Of a DNA stretch of 64,000 nucleotides, positions 1 through 10,848 are shown piece after piece. The notes under the pieces are model-generated. The model worked only from the letters and a program-made list of their open reading frames with translations, was not told the origin of the DNA and ran no database searches. How positions within the stretch are numbered: position 1 is the first letter of the stretch; every line of letters begins with the position of its first letter. This DNA is from Chaenocephalus aceratus (Eukaryota; Chordata; Actinopteri; Perciformes; Channichthyidae), in the NCBI GenBank assembly GCA_023974075.1, contig JAMFTG010000597.1, positions 62,001-126,000 of the forward strand, given 5' to 3'. Position numbers and translations under genes: made by a program.

Positions 1-25
1 GTGTGTGTGTGTGTGTGTGTGTGTG
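1..25. repeat. (GT)n microsatellite at left edge
   Basis: Pure GT run cut by the window edge. It abuts the module that also follows a GT run at 12,866-12,900, so it marks the start of the first 12.87-kb higher-order unit. Confidence 0.95.
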
Positions 26-336
26 GAGGCCGGTGAGCCGTTTCTCCAGCAGCAGCAGTTTGATGTCAGACCGGTCTGACCGGAACAGGAAGGGACTCCT
101 GCGTCACGTTGTAAACGTTAAAGTCACACAGGGAACAATGAGCTTCTGTTCTTCTGTGGGTTTGTTTTGAGTCTAATGTAAGAGCATAAAGCGAGGCGTG
201 TGTCAGACAACACAACAGAACTCAGGTATGAGATCGAGATTGTGTCAGCAGAAAGACAGCAGGTGTTCGTGTGTGTATACTTGAGTTGTTAATGTCAGGT
301 GTGAGAGATAAAAAAGGTCTTTGTTCTGTCTCAGGG
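26..336. repeat. 0.3-kb module at the start of the higher-order unit
   Basis: Nearly identical to 12,899-13,210, and its first ~180 bases occur reverse-complemented at 51,183-51,371. The minus strand has a short open stretch (IKLLLLEKRLTGL) that looks exon-like but was not assigned to any gene. No gene is called. Confidence 0.7.
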
Positions 337-1941
337 TACAAACTCAATATAACAAAAACCCAAATACTGAGCTTTAATTACAAGCCAAGCCAACATATAA
401 ACTCGACCATTGTTCTTAATTGGGATCTGGACCACTTAAAATATCTGGGAGTAAACATCTCTAAAGATTCAGAGGACTTGTATACACTAAATTTCAACCC
501 TCTAAATCAGAAAATAAAAGAAGACATAAATAGATGGAACTTGATCCCAGTGCTGAGCTTTGAATCTCGAATAGAATCAGTGAAAATGAACATCCTACCT
601 AGACTTTTATACCTTTTCCAGAATCTACCAATTGAAATCACAGACAAGCAGTTTAACGAATGGGATAAAACCATATCAAGGTACATTTGGCAAGGGAAGA
701 AACCAAGGATTAGATTCCGTACTCTTCAACTAGCAAAAAACAAGGGAGGAGTAGCGCTCCCCTGTTTGAAGGACTACTATATATCAGCCCAATTAAGAAG
801 CTTGTTCTGCTGGTGCAAGCCAGACGACAGAGCTAGATGGAAAGAAATTGAGAATAATGTATCAGGAGAAGTACCAATCGAGGCAAGGTTAGGGGATAAA
901 AAACATATTAAAAACTTACTGGAAAAAGATAACCGCTGGATCAACCTCTCTTTAAAACTATGGCTGAGGGCCATCACCAGGAGTGACTTGCTGGAGGAAA
1001 TGAAGATATTAAGATGGTGCTCTCATGATCTTGATTTCACCCCAAGCAAGCTAGATACAACATTTAAAGGCTGGGCCAAACATGGCCTTACTTCATATTG
1101 CACATTTTTCAGCAAAGGAACCATGTTTGATTTTCAAACATTAAAAAATCGATATGGGTTGAATAACGGTGATTTTTTTAGATTTCTACAGGTACGCCAT
1201 TACTTATATAGTTCCCTGTCAGACAGCCAGAAGGCCCTTGAAAACCCTTTATTAATAGTTTTCACCAGTGCATACACATCAGACACAGGGATGAAAGTAA
1301 TCTCCAATCTTTACCAAGCTTTTCAAGATATTAAAAAGGAAAATACTTTCTATATAAAACACAAATGGGAAAACGAAACAAAAAAAACCATCCCTGACGA
1401 AGTTTGGACAAACTACTGTACTTTTCAATGGAAGATCTCGAGCTCAGGCACCTACAGAATGTTTAGTTGGAAGATGCTGAGCAGGTACTTTTTCAGCCCT
1501 GCTCAGTCATCACATCAGCTAGGGCCCCCCAGCTGCTGGAGGAAATGTGGTTCTCAGTTAGCACATCACTACCATTTGTTTTGGACTTGCCCTTTAATAG
1601 TAACTTTTTGGCAAAAGATCCATGTAGAAATTGAAATAATACTACAGGAAAAAATCCCTTTAAACTGGGACGAATTTCTATTTGGGCTCGTAATTCAATC
1701 CCCTCAAATTTAAAAACAAAACAATTATTTGGAATTCTTACTGTTGCAGCAAAAAAAAGCAATAACTAAAAATGGGCTCAAAGCAGACATCCCCTCTCTT
1801 GACAACTGGTACGACAAAATCCATGAAATCTATATCATGGAAAGAATCACATTCTTCAATGATGGCTACAGGAAAACACATTTGAGGAAATATGGAAAAA
1901 GTGGAGAATTTACATATCCCAAAGACGACCATCCTTGTTTG
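337..1941 (+). pseudogene. L1 ORF2 C-terminal fragment, copy 1
   Basis: The translated product matches the post-RT part of L1 ORF2 proteins: a KYLGVNISKD segment, LPRLLYLFQNLPI, the WDKTISRYIWQGKKPRIR block, and GGVALPCLKDYYISAQ. The frame is open to 1,713. A frameshift then moves the C-terminal segment (typical AAKKAITxxWLKAD motif) to the frame starting near 1,729. The YxDD active site and endonuclease are absent, so it cannot be autonomous. The other copy keeps the C-terminus in frame (stop at 14,813) but is broken earlier, so the two copies carry complementary single-base indels. Confidence 0.85.
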
Positions 1942-2230
1942 ACTGTTCCTATACACCGATGAATGTTATATAGATGTGTATGTATGGACACATGTATGTG
2001 TGGGTGTATTGTATATGCATATATGTATGTTGATATGAATGCATATGTACATGTGTAGACATTTGCAATTTCAAACAACCCCTGTGTACTTTTTCGTTTT
2101 TATTTTATTTTGACTAATTTTGTTTGCTATTTCATTTGTCACTGTCGGGTCTAAAAAAATAGCTGATTTGAAAAACTGTACTTGTATTATAATGTGACTC
2201 CAAATAAATAAAGAATTAAAAAAAAAAGAA
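337..2230 (+). mobile_element. 5'-truncated L1-type LINE, copy 1
   Basis: The 3' part of a LINE-1-like element: the end of ORF2, a short 3' UTR with AATAAATAAAG, and a terminal A-rich tract at about 2,205-2,230. The upstream half (endonuclease and RT catalytic motifs) is missing, as is usual for 5' truncation during target-primed reverse transcription. The second copy lies at 13,211-15,092 within the duplicated cassette. No clear target-site duplication was found. Confidence 0.85.
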
Positions 2231-2966
2231 AATACGATTTAATGTTCGTTGCTTAGAGTTATTCTAAGGCTTTACTCAATGGGAACTCGGTATGAGACAG
2301 AGCACACTGTTGAGATGTCCAATCTGCCTGTTTTACACACTTTGACCAGCAGGGGTTTGTGTTCAGATGAAGCCCGTGATGAAGCCTCGTGAGAAGAACC
2401 CTTTAGCGACCAATGGCTGGGAAAGCTTCAAAGCTTCATAAGGCTTCATCTCACCATCACTAATTGCACTCATATTACTCACCAACATCTTGTAAAGCCG
2501 GTCCCGCTGCTCTTACAGAACCGACCTAACTCCCCTTGTGTGTAATGTACAGCTCTCAACGTGCCCAGACTTGTAGTGATGTTTACCTCGTTTTATACTT
2601 GTATTCTCATTCTGAAAGAAACAGGTGAAAATGTGCTAACGTGACGGCCGTCTTTGTGATTGGTGACGCGTATTGTGCGAGACCAGAGGACCTGTAGTTC
2701 ACTCACACACAAAAAGTGTAACTTCACAGTTTTACGAGACATTTTAATTTTGTTGATTTGCAAAATATTCTTTAAAATTGACAAACATCATACGTGTCAT
2801 TCGTGGCACAATTCAAACGGGATCAAAAGATAACTTTTCTCTCTCCATTGACTTCAATGTATAATTGTCCGCTTCCGGGGTCCCATGGAGGCTCCCGGAA
2901 AGGGAGGGACTTCGCCTCTCTATTGTCCCATGCAGGCTTGTTATCTTTAAAACTATTTGATAAAAT
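2231..2966. repeat. Dispersed repeat of unknown class (copy 1)
   Basis: No gene. Related sequence occurs at 15,093-15,837, and fragments at 38,826-39,150 (inverted) and 52,430-52,640. A shared hallmark is the stretch around 2,800-2,900 (CTCTCTCCATTGACTTCAATG). A CAGCAGGGG stretch near 2,348 loosely resembles a CTCF core. Confidence 0.65.
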
Positions 2967-3126
2967 CACAAAAGACTTTGTTCTTCTTTGACAGTGAAAC
3001 CAAAGAAAGAAAAACGTCAGGAAGTTCAACAGAAGAGGGGTCTATTTAAGACAATAGAGATGCAAAAGACAATATGTAAATAAAGTTGTATTGATTTGAA
3101 TTTAAATGTCTTGTCTTGTAATGACA

Positions 3127-3463
3127 ACCCCCGCCTGTGATATGGAGAAGCAGCGTTCAGTTGCTATGCTCCAAATATCTGGGACAAACTCCCAGAAACC
3201 TGCAGGTCCGCTGCACACTCGGACTACTTTCAAATCCAGCCTGAAGACTTTGCTTTTTTGCCGCTGCTTTTAATTGAACTATTCACATCTTACTCTGCAC
3301 TGTCACTTTTATCCATGTATTTTGTCTTTTACTGTTTATTTTCTTATCTTTCTTTTTAATGACTGTTTTTTTAAATGCCATTTTCTTAATGTCTTTCCTT
3401 TTTGTAAAGCACGTTGAATTGCCTTGTGTTGAAAGGTGCTTTATAAATAAACTTGCCTTGCCT
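3127..3463 (+). mobile_element. CR1/L2-type LINE 3' end with CTTGC tail (U1)
   Basis: The first ~140 bases encode the C-terminal signature of CR1/L2 reverse transcriptases (WDKLPETCRSAAT then TFKSSLKTLLF), followed by a 3' UTR and a short CTTGC repeat tail. Severely 5' truncated. Equivalent copies start each tandem unit. Confidence 0.75.
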
Positions 3464-4384
3464 TTGAAACTGTCCTCCTTCTTGTTCGACTTGTTTACTC
3501 TCACCTGAGATCAGATGATAAACACTTTGAAAGAACACTTCGTACCAGGAAATATATCCCAGATATATGAATGCTAACTCATTGTTAGTCAGAGAGAGGC
3601 TGATCATACCTTGAATAATCTGGCAGCTAGCCTCCACCCGGCCCTAAATGACTTCTCTTTTATTTTCACTTTTAGACCGAGGCACATTTAGGGGAATTCA
3701 TGTGACAACGACAACATATAACATACACGTGTTTCACTCCATTGAAGCTGCATCTCATTTACTACGATATGTTGTGTTGCCTGTATGGAAGCTGTGTTGT
3801 ATTTTGAACAATTGTAATATACCAAGTGTTCCATATGAATCTACATGCTGACATATTGTTAAAGTAACTGATTATAAAGCACTTCATACAGTGGTGCATT
3901 ATGTCTGCTCCTTATTATCCCAAGTGTGGTGAAAGTATTGTTCAGATGCTTTGCCATGTGTTTGGTGTTATTGGTGTTATTGGTTCAATTCCCCTACATA
4001 GTCTTGATCTCCACGCAGATGATCCATTACAAAAAGTCTTACATAAAACAGCTAAGGAGTAAAGAGGTCAAGGTCACATGACCATCTCCTCTATGACCTG
4101 TAAAGTCAGATGATCATCCTGCTGACTTAAACACTGAACACTCAAAAGTGATCTGTTCCATTTTGAAAAGTCAGCTTCTTGAAAATCAAACTTTAAATAA
4201 TTTAAAGTGGTAAAAAAAAACAGCCACCAATGCTTGAAAAGTTAGCTGGCTCAAACTCCTGGGCCCTCCTGTTGCTTCCTTGATGGAAGAGGAGGACATG
4301 TGCAGTGTTGAAATTAATGCGTGGAAATTCAGAAATGTGCATGTTGATAGAGCATTTTGGAATTGACATTGAGTTGAGCAGACC
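3464..4384. other. Unassigned stretch in U1
   Basis: No convincing gene. Conserved among the five units. Contains direct nuclear-receptor half-sites (TCAAGGTCA with a neighbouring AGGTCA) near 4,066-4,078. Short ORFs here are not protein-like. Confidence 0.5.
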
Positions 4385-5924
4385 ATGGCACATGTCAAAA
4401 GTGCTAAGTCGAAGTACTATTTGTCAGTTACCACAGAAAACCTAAATAATCCTAGGAAGTGTTTGAAAGCCATAAAATCGATATCCACCGGTGAGATCCG
4501 TGATGAGCTACCTCCGTGCCTCACCACAGCATCTGGCTCTATATCGGACAGGGCCACTATGCTAATTGCTTTAATGAGCATTTTGTGTCCTGCGGTTCTC
4601 TGTTTGATTCTGTTTCTAACTCTGCTTCTGTGAACACCCCAATCCGTGACTCTGAACAACGTGGTCTGGAAAACCCTTTCAGTTTTACTCCTTTTACTGT
4701 TGATGTTGTTCATGAAGCATTAACCAAGCTAGATCCTAGAAACCGGCCGGCCCGGACAACGTAGAACCTTTCTTTTTAAAGATAGCTGCAGATTTATTGC
4801 TCCTCCTCTCACTACTCTTTTTAACCTCTCCCTCAGCACAAATGCAATTCCAAAAGTATGGAAGTCAGCGTATGTCTGCCTTTGCAAAAAGGAGGGGAGG
4901 CAACTATTTTAAATAACTATAGGCCAATCTCTAAATTATCAGTTCTGGCGAAAGTGCTCGAACGCCTAGTGAGTGAACAGGTAAAGTTTTTATGTATAAA
5001 TGACATCCTGTCTAAACATCAGTCAGGCTTCAGAAAGAAACACAGCACCATCACTGCCACAATGAAAGTGGTGAATGACATTACGAGTATTTTAGATAAT
5101 AAGCAGAGTTGTGCAGCTCTGTTTGTTGACCTTCCAAAGCGTTTGACACCGTCGATCATCACATTTTGAAGCAGAGGCTGGTCAGTATAGGCATGTCCAG
5201 CCATGCAGTGGGTGGTTTGTGAACTACCTCTCTGAAAGGTCCCAATGTGTTCACTTTGATGGACTGTCTTCTGAATGTTTAAACATTTCTAATGGTGTAC
5301 CACAAGGCTCTGTGTTAGGACCACTTTTATTCTCCATATTATATAGTTTAGGTGAAATGTGGATGAAGCTACTTTACATTTCTATGCGGACGATACCGTG
5401 ATGTTCTGTGCAGGTCCCTCCATTCAGGAGGCTGGTCTTAAATTACAGGCTGTTTTTAACATTATTCAGACTCAGCTCTCTGAGCTTAAGCTTCTTTTAA
5501 ATGTTGAGAAAACCAAGGTAATGCTCTTTTCTAAAGCTAAAAAGACACCAGAGCCTGTATTAGATATTGTTACTATGCAAGGACAAGTACTCAAAGTGGT
5601 TACCTGTTACAAATACCTGGGTATCTGGCTTGATGATTGTCTCACTTTTAAACTTCATGTCAATAACCTGCTTAAAAAGCTGAGGGTTAGACTAGGTTTC
5701 TTTTTCAGAAACAAGTCCTGTTTCTCGCTTGAGGCCAGGAAAAGGCTCTGTGACCTTTGACCTGTGCTGGACTGGTGATTGTTGTATATGAATGCACCTG
5801 CCCATTGCCTGGTCAAGTTAGATGCTGCCTATCACAGCGTACTTACACATCACTGTACCCTGTATGCCAAGGCAGGTTTGCCATCACTAACTGTAAAGAG
5901 GCTCAGTCATTGGTACACGTTTAT
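4385..5924 (+). pseudogene. L2/CR1-type LINE reverse transcriptase, broken (U1)
   Basis: A jockey-group (CR1/L2-like) reverse transcriptase: KSAKSKYYL, LDPR..AGPDN-type linker, [44 protein letters not shown] and FYADDTVMF are all recognisable. Several frameshifts break it, for example at the [10 protein letters not shown] motif (about 5,130-5,150) and near 5,340. The 3' end is lost at ~5,924, where a DNA-transposon terminus begins. The upstream endonuclease is not recognisable. Best compared with the U4 copy, which is the most intact. Confidence 0.85.
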
Positions 5925-5927
5925 GTT

Positions 5928-6308
5928 AGTGCTGTCAAAATTATCGCGTTAACGGCGGTAATTAATTTTTTGAATTAATTGCGTTAAAATATTTAACGCA
6001 TTTAACGCATGTGCAGAATGGCCCGCCCCATACGTGCCACCAGTGGCAGCGCCAGGGTATGGCTGGGGTAGGCTACACCCATACCAAGAAAGGGCTTAGC
6101 CCCACCATGAACAATGATGTTAAAGTAAGCAAAATAAAGTCCGCCAACTCGCGCGGAGTAAATTGCACAGACAGCAGTTAGTAAGATTGATTTCAGTAGC
6201 CACGGTTTTGAAAACTTTTGTCACGTAGTGATCGTCTTCTCAATAGAACATCTTTGATAACGGCGTGGTGTTGTTGCAGGAAGTTCCGACGGAGAATACT
6301 TTTGCTGT
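5928..6308. mobile_element. DNA-transposon terminus interrupting the RT (U1)
   Basis: Starts with GTGCTGTCAAAATTATCGCG followed by AT-rich GCGTTAA-type subterminal repeats, a dispersed fish DNA-transposon end. From about 6,200 it is homologous (inverted) to 33,061-33,205 inside the 1.5-kb hAT of block B, with a ~31-bp length difference. Confidence 0.55.
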
Positions 6309-6647
6309 AGTACAGGCAGTGGTGTAGTGGGCGTTGGACGCGGGGGTACGCCGTACCCCCACTTATTTGGAGCATGATCTTTTTTGTAATAGTCTAATAC
6401 ATATAAAATCATTGCCAGTCTTAGTTGCAAGTGTGTATTTGTTGTAATAATGACAAAAACATAATACATTTCACAGTAATTATAATAAAAAATAAAAACG
6501 ATTTCCTTAAAGAATTATGATTAGTCATCAGGCTCGTGACCCCGCGGCGAGCTGGGGGTGTGTCAGTGACACACCCACGGCCAGCTTACCGCCCGCCGAT
6601 TTTGCGGCAGCTCTTTTCCTCAAGAACGATAACGAAAAAGCTCTATA

Positions 6648-6981
6648 ATGGCAGGCAAACATTTTTTACTTGACTTCTTTTCTAAAAAGAATATAATTCA
6701 CAAGAAGAAAGAGTCTAGCAGCACCGAAGCTACAAGTGAAGCTGCTACTACTACATCATCAGAAGAGCCGCCTAAAGACGTGGATAATGCTAGCTAACGT
6801 GCACGTTAGCTGCGCTAGCAACGTTCCCCTGGCTAGCTCAAGCTCACCTTTCCCAGAGGTATGGACGGAGGAGATGTGGCGGGGAGGAAACAAAGGCATA
6901 CCCGTGGATAGACTGCAAAGCTGGGAAACTGGGCTGCAAAGTTTGTTCATCCATATCTGATGTATCAGTCTTCAAAACGCA

Positions 6982-6990
<9 letters not shown>
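6648..6990 (+). pseudogene. hAT transposase N-terminal remnant (U1)
   Basis: A 49-residue ORF begins MAGKHFLLDFFSKKN, a basic/serine-rich start common in zinc-finger hAT proteins. It stops at 6,795 inside an 18-bp palindrome. The same kind of protein resumes downstream in another frame: EVWTEEMWR, then a YPWID..GKLGCKVC segment resembling a TTF-type zinc finger, running into the GT repeat. No DDE catalytic region or dimerisation domain remains. The hAT assignment rests on the TIR/TSD plus this weak protein resemblance. Confidence 0.6.

Positions 6991-7042
<52 letters not shown>
6984..7042. repeat. (GT)n microsatellite (U1)
   Basis: About 59 bp of pure GT inside the hAT-like element. Length varies among units (59 bp in U3, ~75 bp in U4). 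Confidence 0.97.
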
Positions 7043-7045
<3 letters not shown>

Positions 7046-7555
7046 AAAGCAGCGCTGTCTGCTTATTTGCAATGTAGGCTAGGCCTAATCAGAATAATTT
7101 CCAGTCCAGATTCAATGTTTGCATTAGTAGGCTATATATATTTTTCGTTTTGTTTATTTAATAAGTTAATTTCAGGACAACTTTGGGAATTTTGTTTGTT
7201 TGTTATGAGTTTTAAATAGATTTTGAAAGTGGAGATAGAGAGAGAGAAAAGCAGCGCTGTCTGCTTAGTTGCAATACTGTAGTTTATGCAATGTAGGCCT
7301 ATACATTGTTTATGTAACGTATGTGCCAGTGTGTCCATGGTTTTGAGTCCGTGTGTGTGTTGAGCACAGCGCCGTCTGCTTTTTGCAGTACAGTAAGTAA
7401 AGTAGGACTAAGCATACCGGTAGTTTCTGTGGACCTGTCTGCCCGTTTTGTGAGTGCACTGCGCGCGTGCGCACTTGTTTGGTATTGTTTGGGATGACCT
7501 AATTTAAAATAGCGTCCCCCCAGTAAAAAATCCCCACTACACCACTGAGTACAGG

Positions 7556-8582
7556 GGTGCACATAACTGGTAAACAGATTATGTGTGTAATCTGAAATGC
7601 GTACCGGTGTTGCAGTATAACGTGAGTCATGACAACTGGCGATATTCTATTATTTCCGTCATAGGAATCCGGGGCGTGTACATTGAGGACCCATTGTTGA
7701 CTTACCATGTCGATCGCCTCGTTTGTTGTTTCCGTTCATCTTTTGCTATATCTGCCTTCCTACGATCACTTTGATGCACATTCAGTACTCGGCTGTGAGG
7801 TTGTGGGTGAGAGGTGGATATCGTGACGCTTACAGGGAGGTATCGAACATTACAAAGTAGGTGACTGTGTGGATGCCTGTTCAAAATATTGCAAACTTGA
7901 ATAAATCATTTAAATTATATATTTGTGTCCGACTTTCATTTGTACATCGTTCTTAATGTGATGTATAGTAGCTCTGATAGCGGTCCATACCTTCAGACAG
8001 CCTCAAAGTAAAACACAAGTCGTTTACTCACAGCCCGAACGCTCATCGAGATGACTGGATCACTCATGACAGGTTGTGATCAGCTCCGATTAAATTGTGA
8101 TATCAATGCTGTAGCTATTCTCCAGGGAGCACGTTTCTTTATGAAATACCTGTATCACTCTCATCACAACAAGACTCTACACTGTGCAGGAAAAACAATT
8201 ACATACATGAAAATAACCTTGATGCATGGGAATGAATGGGTAAGAAGTTGTATTTATTTCCTGACCAACATTTGGCTGGAAGACTGGGATACACCCTGGA
8301 TTGGTTACCTCTACATCACTGGGTGAACACTCTCTATAACAGATATTATAAATGTTTACTTTAATTCACCACACTTGCATGTCTTTGCACTTTGGGAAGA
8401 CACTGGAGCCGTTGAAGAAACTTCTGAGCATGGACTCTAAACAGAAAGGAAAACAGCTAAGATCTAAAACTATACATTGCTTGCTTAATGAAATGTAAAC
8501 AACTTCATTACTGCTTACTCTGGATGAGTGATGTAAAATGTTTGTCAATATTCTAACATGTCTTTTTTCTGTTTATTTTAAG
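7556..8582. other. Unassigned stretch in U1
   Basis: No gene recognised. A 91-codon ORF (8,051-8,326) is preserved in U1, U3 and U4, but those copies are too similar for this to show selection. Confidence 0.4.
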
Positions 8583-8669
8583 ATCGATTGCACCCAGTAC
8601 ACGATGTGGTACCACACGTACTGTGTTGGGGAGCCCTCTGTCAATGCAGATTTATTTTGTAAAGGCTGC
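8583..8669 (+). pseudogene. Possible half PHD-finger exon (U1)
   Basis: After a plausible acceptor (TTTATTTTAAG) there are 29 codons reading IDCTQYTMWYHTYCVGEP...LFCKGC. This resembles the second half of a PHD finger: W-Y-H-x2-C then F-C-x2-C, with the preceding zinc-ligand pair reduced to C..Y. It runs straight into the CA repeat, so no donor or following exon is seen. Identical exons lie at 21,282-21,368 and 27,590-27,676. Probably an exon of a transposon-encoded or captured host gene. Confidence 0.5.
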
Positions 8670-8676
8670 ACTTCTT

Positions 8677-8701
8677 ACACACACACACACACACACACAC
8701 C

Positions 8702-8759
<58 letters not shown>
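8677..8759. repeat. (CA)n microsatellite (U1)
   Basis: CA run with CCACCC interruptions, 83 bp. The U4 counterpart is 144 bp and U3 is 72 bp. Confidence 0.97.
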
Positions 8760-8762
<3 letters not shown>

Positions 8763-9437
8763 GAAGGTAGATATGGTGCAAAATGCGAGAGCGTGAAAAC
8801 CTGATGTGAGCACTTGCAGAAAAAAAATCTGAGCTTGTGTGCATACCTTTACACTTGTATAAAATATCCACGTAACTGTGAACCAAATTTGAAGTCACAG
8901 AAGAAAAAAAAAGTTTTGAAGCTTGTAGAAAAAAAATGAACTTAGTGATGAAATGTTCACTTGCAGAAAAATACATATTTTTAAAATATATTTTCCATTA
9001 CAACTGCAACTTTATTTATTACAACCTCTCAAATCAGTCATTACAACTTGACGAATCTGCTCCGTGGCAGTATAAATCGACGATCTGCGGTCTTTTGCTA
9101 CACTTCTTGCGATAAATGTGTCGCAAAAGTAATTTTCACCTGTAGATGTGGGGGGAGGGAGGGGGGTTGGAGCGAAGGGGCGGAGCTATCAGAAGGACGA
9201 GGCTCGGGTGACTGGAGACTGCGGGGCTAACGGTTCGTGTCGCTACCAGTCCGCTGACATGGCGCATCAATCAACGGTACATTTTGCCCATTACTTGCCC
9301 AGTATTACTTTGAATATTATTATTGTGATTGAGGATTAAATCCGCTTTGAAGACCACCGTTTTATATCGTGCAGTTTAGCGGCAAAATAACGTCAGTTAG
9401 CCAGTTAAACAAGTAGTGGTTGTAGTCTATACACAAA
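8760..9437. other. Unassigned stretch with G-rich tract (U1)
   Basis: No gene. A G-rich run at 9,148-9,180 has four or more GGG tracts separated by 1-2 bases and could form a G-quadruplex. It is followed by a GC-rich segment and an ATGGCGCATCAATC context resembling a 5' exon or promoter, but no ORF follows. Confidence 0.4.
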
Positions 9438-9599
9438 TCACAAAAGACTTTGTTCTTCTTTGACAGTGAAACCAAAGAAAGAAAAACGTCAGGAAGTTCA
9501 ACAGAAGAGGGGTCTATTTAAGACAATAGAGATGCAAAAGATATATGTAAATAAAGTTGTATTGATTTGAATTTAAATGTCTTGTCTTGTAATGACAAC

Positions 9600-9932
9600 C
9601 CCCGCCTGTGATATGGAGAAGCAGCGTTCAGTTGCTATGCTCCAAATATCTGGGACAAACTCCCAGAAACCTGCAGGTCCGCTGCAACTCGGACTACTTT
9701 CAAATCCAGCCTGAAGACTTTGCTTTTTGCCGCTGCTTTTAATTGAACTATTCACATCTTACTCTGCACTGTCACTTTTATCCATGTATTTTGTCTTTTA
9801 ATGTTTATTTTTTATCTTTTCTTTTTAATGACTGTTTTTAAATGCCATTTTCTTAATGTCTTTCCTTTTTGTAAAGCACGTTGAATTGCCTTGTGTTGAA
9901 AGGTGCTTTATAAATAAACTTGCCTTGCCTTG
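9600..9932 (+). mobile_element. CR1/L2-type LINE 3' end with CTTGC tail (U2)
   Basis: Same C-terminal codons (FKSSLKTLLF) and CTTGC tail as the U1 copy. Confidence 0.75.
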
Positions 9933-10848
9933 AAACTGTCCTCCTTCTTGTTCTACTTGTTTACTCTCACCTGAGATCAGATGATAAACACTTTGAAAGA
10001 ACACTTCGTACCAGGAAATATATCCCAGATATATGAATGCTAACTCATTGTTAGTCAGAGAGAGGCTGATCATACCTTGAATAATCTGGCAGCTAGCCTC
10101 CACCCGGCCCTAAATGACTTCTCTTTTATTTTCACTTTTAGACCGAGGCACATTTAGGGGAATTCATGTGACAACGACAACATATAACACACGTGTTTCA
10201 CTCCATTGAAGCTGCATCTCATTTACTACGATATGTTGTGTTGCCTGTATGGAAGCTGTGTTGTATTTTGAACAATTGTAATATACCAAGTGTTCCATAT
10301 GAATCTACATGCTGACATATTGTTAAAGTAACTGATTATAAAGCACTTCATACAGTGGTGCATTATGTCTGCTCCTTATTATCCCAAGTGTGGTGAAAGT
10401 ATTGTTCAGATGCTTTGCCATGTGTTTGGTGTTATTGGTGTTATTGGTTCAATTCCCCTACATAGTCTTGATCTCCACGCAGATGATCCATTACAAAAAG
10501 TCTTACATAAAACAGCTAAGGAGTAAAGAGGTCAAGGTCACATGACCATCTCCTCTATGACCTGTAAAGTCAGATGATCATCCTGCTGACTTAAACACTG
10601 AACACTCAAAAGTGATCTGTTCCATTTTGAAAAGTCAGCTTCTTGAAAATCAAACTTTAAATAATTTAAAGTGGTAAAAAAAAACAGCCACCAATGCTTG
10701 AAAAGTTAGCTGGCTCAAACTCCTGGGCCCTCCTGTTGCTTCCTTGATGGAAGAGGAGGACATGTGCAGTGTTGAAATTAATGCGTGGAAATTCAGAAAT
10801 GTGCATGTTGATAGAGCATTTTGGAATTGACATTGAGTTGAGCAGACC
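9933..10848. other. Unassigned stretch in U2
   Basis: Copy of 3,464-4,384. No gene seen. Confidence 0.45.

Larger units (their letters stand above)
6309..7555. mobile_element. hAT-like transposon with 8-bp TSD (U1)
   Basis: The element is 6,317-7,547 (1,231 bp). Its ends are inverted repeats (CAGTGGTGTAGTGGG and CCCACTACACCACTG), flanked by the 8-bp direct repeat AGTACAGG at 6,309-6,316 and 7,548-7,555. An 8-bp TSD and CA..TG ends fit hAT. It contains an N-terminal transposase-like ORF and a GT microsatellite but no catalytic domain, so it is an internally deleted derivative. Copies: 19,194-20,247 and 25,487-26,555, both lacking ~190 bp that U1 retains near 7,140-7,325. Confidence 0.85.
2967..9437. 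repeat. Tandem unit U1 (6.47 kb)
   Basis: First of five head-to-tail units that all begin with the same CACAAAAGACTTTG sequence. Order inside: LINE 3' end, unassigned 0.9 kb, broken L2-type RT, DNA-transposon terminus, hAT-like element, unassigned 1 kb, PHD-like exon, CA repeat, unassigned 0.68 kb. The U1/U2 junction at 9,437/9,438 recurs at 22,129/22,130 and 28,506/28,507. Confidence 0.9.

Noticed and set aside
26..110. Possible small coding exon (minus strand) in the 0.3-kb module
   Set aside because: Short open stretch only, no matching splice pair, family not recognised.
4186..4398. Minus-strand 63-70-codon ORFs repeated in each unit
   Set aside because: They overlap the upstream part of the L2 RT on the opposite strand; shadow frames.
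8051..8326. 91-codon ORF repeated at 20,751 and 27,059
   Set aside because: Preserved only because the units are young duplicates. The protein resembles nothing recognised, and splice-like sites do not support it.
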